Source of the DNA: Kiritimatiellota bacterium
Lineage (GTDB): Bacteria; Verrucomicrobiota; Lentisphaeria; Oligosphaerales; JAADHN01
Length of the DNA: 44,993 nt
Assembly (NCBI GenBank): GCA_013151865.1
Contig: JAADHN010000027.1
Coordinates: forward strand, 1-44,993
Reading direction: 5' to 3'
Under the pieces are notes generated by a model. That model was not told where the DNA came from and made no database searches. It saw only the letters and a list, made by a program, of their open reading frames with translations. The position numbers and the translations under genes were made by a program. Every line of letters begins with the position of its first letter. Within the stretch, counting starts at the first letter, position 1. Below are positions 27,056-32,864 of the stretch, in pieces.

Positions 27056-27658
27056 CTATTCGGCCTTTGCCGGCTGTACGAGCACCTTGAGTGTGTATTG
27101 GCCCACGGACGCCAAGGCGATCGACTTGCCGACCGCCACCCGGACGCTGCCGTTGGCCCGCAACGTCTGAAGAGAGTCGTTCTCTTGTTCCAGCTCAATG
27201 GCCGCGTCGAAGGTCAGCAGCAGGCTGCCGTCGGGCTTGTCCGCCTCTTTCAAACTGCCGGTCACTGTGATACGATGATTTCGGCCCGGTTGTTCGGCAT
27301 AGCTCTCGATTGTGTAGCGGGTCGTTGCCGTGCCGACGGAAACCGCCGGCAGATCGGATGGCTGAAAACTGAATTCGAGGCGGACGGCCTGCCCCAAAGG
27401 TTCGGCCTTGCCGGATTCGGCGCGCCATTCGTCTTGTTTCCGACGCCACCACTGCCGTACCTGGTCCGCTGCTTCATCCCGGGCCCGGGCCAGTCGCTCG
27501 CGCAATTCGCCGATCTGGTTCTTGAGGTCTTCCAAGTTCTCCTGCAGGTCGTTGCGCAGTTCTTCGTCTTCCTGAGCGCACGCCGGCAAGGGGAGGGCGA
27601 TCAGGCCCGCCAGGCACCCCAGGATCGCAATTCGTGCAAACCATCGTGAAGTCCGCAT
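27056..27658 (-). CDS. Small secreted or lipid-anchored coiled-coil protein, function unknown
   Basis: A 200-residue protein not recognised as any family. The first 28 residues form a signal sequence; LPAC with Cys27 could be a loose lipobox, otherwise signal peptidase I would cut after ACAQ. Residues about 31-75 are a charged heptad-rich helix (EELRNDLQENLEDLKNQIG) ending in QWWRRKQDEW. The rest is a beta-rich domain with alternating strands (HRITVTGSL, LLLTFDAAIEL, YTLKVLVQPA). The start has the strong site GGGAGGAC. A sigma70-like promoter lies 80 bases upstream (27738-27765). The GH4 gene follows after 21 bases; pairing an exported protein with a cytoplasmic glycosidase suggests a sugar-uptake theme but gives no function. 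Confidence 0.75.
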   Translation of the reverse strand: MRTSRWFARIAILGCLAGLIALPLPACAQEDEELRNDLQENLEDLKNQIGELRERLARARDEAADQVRQWWRRKQDEWRAESGKAEPLGQAVRLEFSFQPSDLPAVSVGTATTRYTIESYAEQPGRNHRITVTGSLKEADKPDGSLLLTFDAAIELEQENDSLQTLRANGSVRVAVGKSIALASVGQYTLKVLVQPAKAE

Positions 27659-27737
27659 GACTCTGTCCTCCCATTCCTATTGTCCGGCGCCGGGTCCGCA
27701 GAAGCGCATCCAATCCCTGCGACATGGCAATGCAATC

Positions 27738-27765
27738 AAGATATTCCGTGCGGGGCAATTGACAA
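27738..27765 (-). promoter_or_regulatory. Sigma70-like promoter for the secreted protein/GH4 pair
   Basis: On the minus strand TTGTCA (27765-27760) is separated by 16 bases from TATCTT (27743-27738). The leader would be about 75 bases. The surrounding bases are locally AT-richer than the rest of the gap. Confidence 0.5.
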
Positions 27766-27928
27766 GCGCCCCCGTCCGTCCGGTTTCGGCGCTTCCTCAC
27801 GCCCCCACGCGGCTATCTTCCCGGTTGTTCCGGGCAACGGAAGCGGCTACATTGCAGAAAACCCGTCCGCGCCCCGGCCGTAGCGGACCGCCGCGCGGGC
27901 GGAAGACCGGTTCGAGCAGCGGCCTGTC

Positions 27929-27978
27929 GGGTCGGGCCCCCAGCCCAGCTTTGCCCAAAGATGGGGGCCGTCCGACCC
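27929..27978 (+). promoter_or_regulatory. Bulged 14-bp stem-loop in the leader of the isomerase-like gene
   Basis: GGGTCGGGCCCCCA (27929-27942) pairs with TGGGGGCC (27962-27969) and, after a GTC bulge, with CGACCC (27973-27978). The loop has 19 bases. It ends about 95 bases before the ATG at 28074 and could be an attenuator or other leader RNA. There is no T tract after it. It matches no riboswitch that I recognise. Confidence 0.45.
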
Positions 27979-28073
27979 CGCTGGACGGGGCCGTGGCACA
28001 CCGAAACCATTGACGAGCGAGAGAGGACCGCAGCCGCGGAAAAAAGCGCGCGGCGCAGCCGGGAGAGGGCCGA

Positions 28074-29543
28074 ATGCCAACACTGCAACGCCGCAAACTG
28101 CCGATTGGCCGGGTCGGGGTCGTGGCCGTCGGTCACCATGTGTACTGGGACCAGTTCGACGGACTGAGGGCCGAACTCCTCGACAAAGCCCGGTTCCTGG
28201 TGGACAGACTCGAAGGCAATGGAGTCGAGGTGCATGATTTCGGACTCGTGGATCGGGCGGCTTCGGTCTACGCTCTCCTGCCGAAGCTGAAGGCCGCCGA
28301 CCTGGACCTGCTTTTCATCGATATGGTCACCTACGCCACGTCGGCCACGTTCGGCGTGCTGGCACGCGGTTTGGATATCCCGATCGTGCTGGTGGCGCTT
28401 CAGCCGCGCGCCGCCCTCGACTATGCCGCGGGGACGACCTACATGCAGCTCTGCAACGACGATTTCTGCTCGGTCCCCGAATTCAGCGGTGTGGCTCTCC
28501 GCATGGGACGGTCCGCGCCGCCGGTTGTGCTGGGCACACTCGAAAACGATCCGGTCGCGGAGGCGGAACTGGCCGAATGGTGCGCGGTCGCCAATGTCCT
28601 CAAGAGTCTGCGGACTGCGCGAATCGGGCACATGGGTCACGTCCTCGAGGCCATGTTGGACATGCACACCGATCCAACGGCGGTGACCGCGGCGTTCGGG
28701 TGTCACGTGGTCCAATGCGAGGCGGAAGAACTCCTCCCGTTCTATCGCAACGTCTCCGAATGCGAGTTGAATGCAAAGAAGGCCGAGATTCTCGGGTTTT
28801 TCGATACCCCCGATCCGGGGGCGGACCCGGTCGCGCAAAAACTCGACTCGAAAGATCTCGAATCGGCGGCGCGCGCCGCTGTGGCCCTGGACGCATTTGT
28901 GGAGGCAAAACGCCTGGATGCCCTGGCGTACTACTACGAGGGTGCGGCGGATTCGGAACTCCGGGAAGTGCTGGCCAGCCTGATCGTGGGCAATTCCCTC
29001 CTATGCGCCTCCGGGTTTCCCATGTGCGGTGAGTTCGACCTCAAGACCTGCCTGGCCATGCTGATCATGGACCGGCTCGGGATGGGGGGGAGTTTCGCGG
29101 AGTTCCATCCGATCGATTTCGAGCGCGGTACCGTGTTGGTGGGGCATGACGGCCCCCATCACATCGGCATCGCCGACGGCAAGCCCGTACTGCGGAGTCT
29201 GCGCAAATACCATGGAAAACCGGGGGCGGGGGCCGGTGTCGAGTTCCGCGTGCGGGAAGGTCCGATCACCATTCTCAGTATCGGGGTCACGGCTGTCGGC
29301 GGGTTCAAATTCGTTGTCGGCCAAGGGGAATCCGAGCGCCTGCCGATTCCGGCCACCGGCAACACGAACACGCACGGTCGGTTCGGACCGGACATTCGCT
29401 CGTTTCTGTTGCGTTGGGTGAGGGAGGGCCCCACACATCATTTTGCCCTGGGCGTGGGACACCGGGCAGCGGCCATCGAGAAGGTCGCGCAGTGCCTTGG
29501 AATCCCCTGCGTCCGAGTGACGCCGGACGGCGCGCCGCGGTGA
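28074..29543 (+). CDS. L-fucose/L-arabinose isomerase-like protein
   Basis: A 489-residue cytoplasmic protein of the FucI/AraA-like superfamily, which interconverts aldoses and ketoses using a divalent metal. The N-terminal alpha/beta region begins VGVVAVGHHVYWDQF. Candidate metal ligands are Glu320 in CGEFDLKTC, His345/Asp348/Glu350 in FHPIDFE and the His cluster GHDGPHHIG near residue 357. The C-terminal part has NTHGRFG and GPTHHFALGVGH. It belongs to the broad family often named L-fucose isomerase-like, whose members in environmental bacteria mostly lack assigned substrates. The ATG follows GGGAGAGGG. It stands alone on the plus strand, convergent with thiD. Pentose or deoxyhexose isomerisation is inferred. 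Confidence 0.82.
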   Translation: MPTLQRRKLPIGRVGVVAVGHHVYWDQFDGLRAELLDKARFLVDRLEGNGVEVHDFGLVDRAASVYALLPKLKAADLDLLFIDMVTYATSATFGVLARGLDIPIVLVALQPRAALDYAAGTTYMQLCNDDFCSVPEFSGVALRMGRSAPPVVLGTLENDPVAEAELAEWCAVANVLKSLRTARIGHMGHVLEAMLDMHTDPTAVTAAFGCHVVQCEAEELLPFYRNVSECELNAKKAEILGFFDTPDPGADPVAQKLDSKDLESAARAAVALDAFVEAKRLDALAYYYEGAADSELREVLASLIVGNSLLCASGFPMCGEFDLKTCLAMLIMDRLGMGGSFAEFHPIDFERGTVLVGHDGPHHIGIADGKPVLRSLRKYHGKPGAGAGVEFRVREGPITILSIGVTAVGGFKFVVGQGESERLPIPATGNTNTHGRFGPDIRSFLLRWVREGPTHHFALGVGHRAAAIEKVAQCLGIPCVRVTPDGAPR

Positions 29544-29564
29544 ACTCGGTTTCGGGGCCGTTTC

Positions 29565-29617
29565 GGCCGGTCCGGGACCGGCCCGGTAGTTGCGCCGCCG
29601 GGGTCGCCCCGGCGGCG
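29565..29617. terminator. Two strong GC hairpins in a convergent gap
   Basis: GGCCGGTC-CGG-GACCGGCC (29565-29583) and a perfect 11-bp stem with a TCG loop, CGCCGCCGGGG-TCG and complement (29593-29617). They fill the 83-base gap between two converging stop codons. Neither has a T tract, so they may stall or protect transcript ends rather than act as standard terminators. Confidence 0.45.
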
Positions 29618-29626
29618 AGGCGTCGA

Positions 29627-30493
29627 TTACACGGCAACCGGCTCGATGACGACTTCGGAAAGCGGCAGGACGTCGGGCGGGACCAAACCCCAGATGTCCG
29701 GACCGATCCGACGACAGGACTTCAGAGAGCCGTATACGTACGCCTTGGCTCGGTGCAGCGCTTCGAGCGGCTCGAGCCCGCGGGCCAGGCAGGCCGCCGC
29801 GGCCGCACTCAGAGCACAACCGGTCCCGTGCGTTGTCCGGGCAGATACTTTCGGGCTGCTCAGACGCCACACCCGCTCTCCGTCGCTGACCCAATCCACC
29901 GAAACCGCGTCGGAATGGCCGCCCTTGATCATGGCAAAACCGCGACAACGCTCCGCCAACTCCCGTGCCGCGTCGACGCAGGCTTGCGGACTCCGCAACG
30001 GGCGCCCGAGCAAGATTTCGGCTTCGGGCAGGTTCGGGGTCACGATCGTGGCCCGGGGCAGCAGTTCGGCCTCGAGGATTTCTGCGGCGTCCGCCTCCAG
30101 GAGCCTGGCCCCGCTGGTGGCCGCCATGACCGGGTCCAGAACGAGCGGGGTGGATTCATGTCGTGCGACGGCCCGAGTCGCGGCCCGGACCCCGGCCGCG
30201 TTGGCGAGCATTCCCGTTTTCACGGCCCCGATTGCGAACTCCGCAAACACGGCCTCGATTTGTTCGAACAAGTTCGCGGCGGGCACGATGTGCACGTCGG
30301 CAACCTGGCGGGGGTTCTGGGCGGTGACGGCAGTGATCGCGGTCAGGCCGAACACACTGAACCAAGCGAAGGCTCGGAGGTCGGCCTGGATCCCGGCCCC
30401 GCCGCCGCTGTCGCTGCCGGCGATGCTCAAGGCGCAAGGCAGAGAGGCAAGTCGGTCGTCGGGGCGTGGGGTCTTGGCCGGGCGTGGGGTCAT
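29627..30493 (-). CDS. thiD: Hydroxymethylpyrimidine/phosphomethylpyrimidine kinase ThiD
   Basis: A 288-residue ribokinase-like enzyme that phosphorylates hydroxymethylpyrimidine and its monophosphate in thiamine synthesis. The N-terminal signature ALSIAGSDSGGGAGIQADL is diagnostic, followed by GAVKTGM, LDPVMAATSGARLL, TPNLPEAEILLG and the anion-hole motif THGTGCALSAA with its Cys. The ATG at 30493 overlaps the stop of the upstream gene (ATGA), so translation is probably coupled; a TTG at 30517 is less likely. Length and motifs are normal for a single-domain ThiD. No other thiamine gene is nearby, and no TPP riboswitch is visible upstream. Pyridoxal kinase activity occurs in some relatives, so a link to the pdxS gene at the window start is possible but weak. 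Confidence 0.93.
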   Translation of the reverse strand: MTPRPAKTPRPDDRLASLPCALSIAGSDSGGGAGIQADLRAFAWFSVFGLTAITAVTAQNPRQVADVHIVPAANLFEQIEAVFAEFAIGAVKTGMLANAAGVRAATRAVARHESTPLVLDPVMAATSGARLLEADAAEILEAELLPRATIVTPNLPEAEILLGRPLRSPQACVDAARELAERCRGFAMIKGGHSDAVSVDWVSDGERVWRLSSPKVSARTTHGTGCALSAAAAACLARGLEPLEALHRAKAYVYGSLKSCRRIGPDIWGLVPPDVLPLSEVVIEPVAV

Positions 30494-31161
30494 GGACCGA
30501 AGATCTCGACTTTCCAATGAGTCTTGACCGCCGTGATGTGCACGGTAAAGTCGCCGCTGCCGTGAATCCAGCTCGTCCGTTCGCCGGGATCACTGGAGTT
30601 AGCGGCCAGCGCCACCAAACCCGCCCGGTTGCGGACCATGATCTGCAGCATACCCGCGCCGGTATTGGAGTGAACGATTTTCCAGGAGCCGGTCACCGGC
30701 AGCGTGACCGCATAATCCGCGTCGGTGTCTTCCCCGAACCAGACGGCGATCTTGCGAAGGGTCGGTTTCGGTTGCTTGGCCGCTTCGCGGAGCTGCCATT
30801 CTTCGAGAATCGACAAGTACTGTTCGACCGTGACTTCCCAACTTGTCTCGATGCCGTTGATGGCCAGGTATCGGTCGCCGCGCCCGGTGAGTGTGTGGAC
30901 CCCGGAGACAGGTTGGCGCAGGTTGGCGGCCATATCGAGCAATCCGCCGCCGGCATCGTAGACGCCGATCTGAAACAGGCCGTTGCCCTGATGGCGATGC
31001 CGGACGCGCCATTTGCTCCCGTAGATCCGGAAAATGCGCGTTTGACACGTGCCCGTTCCGGACCATTCTCCGGTTTTAACCCAGCGACGGTCACCGGCCC
31101 GGAGCACCACTCCCCCCAGGATGCAGCACAGCACGATCGGAAGAACGGACACACGGTTCAT
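30490..31161 (-). CDS. Secreted protein with two tandem beta-domain repeats, function unknown
   Basis: A 223-residue exported protein: signal sequence VSVLPIVLCCILGGVVLRAG (5-22 region) followed by two copies of one beta-rich domain. Copy 1 (27-115) has GSKWRVRHRHQGNGLFQIGV, LLDMAAN and TSWEVTVEQY. Copy 2 (137-222) has GSWKIVHSNTGAGMLQIMV, LVALAAN and THWKVEIFG. A charged linker of about 20 residues joins them. The chosen start is the second of two adjacent ATGs because GGGGG lies six bases before it; ATGs at 31164 and 31179 are alternatives. It overlaps thiD by four bases. I do not recognise a named family; a ligand-binding or envelope role is all the export signal allows. Confidence 0.75.
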   Translation of the reverse strand: MNRVSVLPIVLCCILGGVVLRAGDRRWVKTGEWSGTGTCQTRIFRIYGSKWRVRHRHQGNGLFQIGVYDAGGGLLDMAANLRQPVSGVHTLTGRGDRYLAINGIETSWEVTVEQYLSILEEWQLREAAKQPKPTLRKIAVWFGEDTDADYAVTLPVTGSWKIVHSNTGAGMLQIMVRNRAGLVALAANSSDPGERTSWIHGSGDFTVHITAVKTHWKVEIFGP

Positions 31162-31341
31162 CATGGACCCCCGGATCATTTGGATTCAATTCATCCCGGT
31201 CGGTTGGCCGGTGCAAGCCGGAGTGCGCGTCGGGGCATTGCGACCGCTGCCGTGCCGCCGCAATCGGGAAAACACGCTCCACGGGACGCACCCGCTACGT
31301 GCGTGGCTCGAAAAATACAGGCTGTCCGCCGGACTGCAACT

Positions 31342-31367
31342 CCCCGGATCGGGCCGAGCATCCGGGG
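31342..31367 (-). terminator. Hairpin downstream of the tandem-module gene
   Basis: CCCCGGAT and ATCCGGGG form a perfect 8-bp stem with a 10-base loop, 34 bases after the stop at 31401 on the minus strand. There is no T tract on either side, so its strength as a terminator is doubtful. A further 6-bp hairpin, ACGCAC/GTGCGT, lies closer to the next gene. Confidence 0.35.
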
Positions 31368-31400
31368 CATCCAACCGTGGTTCGGAATCGTTTCCATGCC

Positions 31401-32519
31401 TCACTTGCCCGCGGGTTCGAGGGTGGGGACAGCCTCGACCGAGACCGTCCAGATTTGTCCCGAACCGCCTTTGCCGCTCGCGACGCCGTGGGCCCCCACG
31501 CAGACTTTGCGCACGTCGTCCAGGTCGAGCTTGCCGTTCGCGTCCCGGGTCCATGTTCCGTGCTTGAACCGGGAGAAGGGGATGACGATGGATTTCCAGG
31601 TTTCGGTCGGGGGTGGGGGCGGGGACGCGTAATACTGGGCGCCGCCCGCCTCGACCAACATGAACAGGAGCCCGCCAATGCCCTTGGGGAGCTTGGCCTT
31701 GTAAGTCAAACGTATCCCTTTGTAAGCGCCGAGTTCGAGCGGGCGAATGGGGTGCGACGGCACCACGTACATGTGGCGCCCGCCCGGGAAGTTGAAATCG
31801 AGTCGAGAGCACTTCCGGCCGCCGGGGCCCGGAACGTCCGTTTCGATCGAGGCCTTTACGGCCGGGTCGTGCCCGACACTCCAGGCCAGAGGGCCGTCCG
31901 GCAGCAGCGAGGCCGGTCCCACAGGACGGTAGGGGCGGTCAGTGACCCGGATACCCGAGATGGACACGCGGCCCTTGCCCGTCCCGTCCACGACGAACCC
32001 CAGCCAAACCCGGTCGATGGCGTTCCACTCGATCTTGCCCGACGCGTCTCGGCTGAACGCCGCTTGTCGCAGCGATTTGAGCGGCAAGCGCAGCCGCCCG
32101 CCCGGCGGCGGCGGAAGGGGGGCGCCGGCGCTCAACTTGACCCAGACCCCGCCGGACTTTTCGAAAAACAGGACCGCCGGAAGCACCGTCAGGCCGGGAG
32201 CAAGTTCCGCACTGCAATCCAGTTCGAGCGCCTGCAGTCCGGTCAGATCCCGAGTAACCGACCGGGAAAGCGCCACCATACGGCGTTCCGGACCGGCCTT
32301 CTCGAAAGTGACGATCAGCCGCCCGGAGGTCGGGTCGGAGGGCGCCTGCACCGAAACTTTGACGGCGTTCCCTCCCGCCAGGGCCGGCCGCCAGTCGTCC
32401 AGGCCGCGGGGACCGGCGCCCAGCGGAAAATCAGCCCCGGCGTGCGCCAGCGCGACACACAATACACCCACTCCCACTCCGACTGCGAGACGCGACGCGC
32501 CCTGAAACGGGGTCTTCAT
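31401..32519 (-). CDS. Secreted protein with two carbohydrate-binding-like modules
   Basis: A 372-residue exported protein with a signal peptide (LAVGVGVGVLCVALAHA, ending near residue 27). It has two beta-sandwich modules that look like CBM11 or CIA30-type galactose-binding folds. Module 1 (about 55-200) contains RLRLPLKSLRQAAFSRDASG and IDRVWLGF; module 2 (about 225-365) contains KSIVIPFSRFKHGTWTRDAN and VRKVCVGAH. The shared core RDA-x-GK-(I/L) shows an internal duplication. No catalytic domain is present, so it probably binds glycans or presents them at the cell surface. GGGGAG precedes the ATG. It is divergent from the sugar-uptake operon. Confidence 0.75.
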   Translation of the reverse strand: MKTPFQGASRLAVGVGVGVLCVALAHAGADFPLGAGPRGLDDWRPALAGGNAVKVSVQAPSDPTSGRLIVTFEKAGPERRMVALSRSVTRDLTGLQALELDCSAELAPGLTVLPAVLFFEKSGGVWVKLSAGAPLPPPPGGRLRLPLKSLRQAAFSRDASGKIEWNAIDRVWLGFVVDGTGKGRVSISGIRVTDRPYRPVGPASLLPDGPLAWSVGHDPAVKASIETDVPGPGGRKCSRLDFNFPGGRHMYVVPSHPIRPLELGAYKGIRLTYKAKLPKGIGGLLFMLVEAGGAQYYASPPPPPTETWKSIVIPFSRFKHGTWTRDANGKLDLDDVRKVCVGAHGVASGKGGSGQIWTVSVEAVPTLEPAGK

Positions 32520-32640
32520 GTTTTCAGTCTCCCCATCTGGGTCCGACAGTCCGGCACGATCGACTCGATTCTTTCCCTAAAGACCTGCTCGCTCTGTCCC
32601 GTCGTCTCCGAGTCAAGCCAGCACCGGCGGCGTGTGGTTC

Positions 32641-32662
32641 CGCCCCCTTTTCGGACGGGCTC
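32641..32662 (+). repeat. Half-site related to the MITE-like element ends
   Basis: CGCCCCCTTTTCGGACGGGCTC resembles the outer ends of the repeats at 3216 and 25066 (CGCCCCC, TT, G-C-GGGCTC). It points toward the operon start in the same sense as the copies upstream of 3257 and 24838. It is short, so chance similarity is possible. Confidence 0.4.
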
Positions 32663-32728
32663 AATTTAAGGCTGTTCGGGCAATGCGCAAGCTGTGGGGG
32701 GCGCCGTGAAGACCGGCGGGTTTGGGCA

Positions 32729-32756
32729 TTGAAAAACGGCCCAGGCGCATTAGCAT
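32729..32756 (+). promoter_or_regulatory. Sigma70-like promoter for the sugar-uptake operon
   Basis: TTGAAA (32729-32734), 16-base spacer, TAGCAT (32751-32756). The leader to the chosen ATG would be about 100 bases. Confidence 0.4.
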
Positions 32757-32864
32757 ATCGTGCTTGTGAACCCGGATCGCACCGCCTCGCAAAGGGGTCG
32801 GCTTCTTCCGATGGGGCCGGGTGCCGTCGTCCTTCTTCGTTCCCACGCGTCGGGGGCCTGCAGA

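Larger units (their letters stand above)
27659..28073. other. 415-base divergent intergenic region
   Basis: No gene is visible. It carries the minus-strand promoter at 27738-27765 and a long bulged stem-loop at 27929-27978 in the leader of the plus-strand gene; I did not find a convincing plus-strand promoter. Confidence 0.6.
32520..32864. other. 345-base divergent intergenic region before the uptake operon
   Basis: No gene is supported. It carries the half-site of the dispersed repeat at 32641-32662 and a sigma70-like promoter at 32729-32756 for the operon. In-frame ATGs at 32760 and 32811 exist but lack ribosome sites. On the minus strand TTGCGC and TAAATT (near 32665-32690) could be a weak promoter for the gene ending at 31401. 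Confidence 0.55.

Noticed and set aside
27905-27925. GGTTCGAGC as a tRNA T-loop
   Set aside because: Flanking bases do not pair into a T-stem and no acceptor or anticodon arms can be drawn.
30494-31400. TPP riboswitch upstream of thiD
   Set aside because: thiD is preceded directly by another gene, and the leader of that gene lacks the conserved TPP-box sequences.
32760-32864. Earlier starts (32760 or 32811) for the SBP-permease fusion
   Set aside because: They lack ribosome sites and would place about 18-35 extra residues before the signal peptide; the ATG at 32865 has GGGGG at good spacing.
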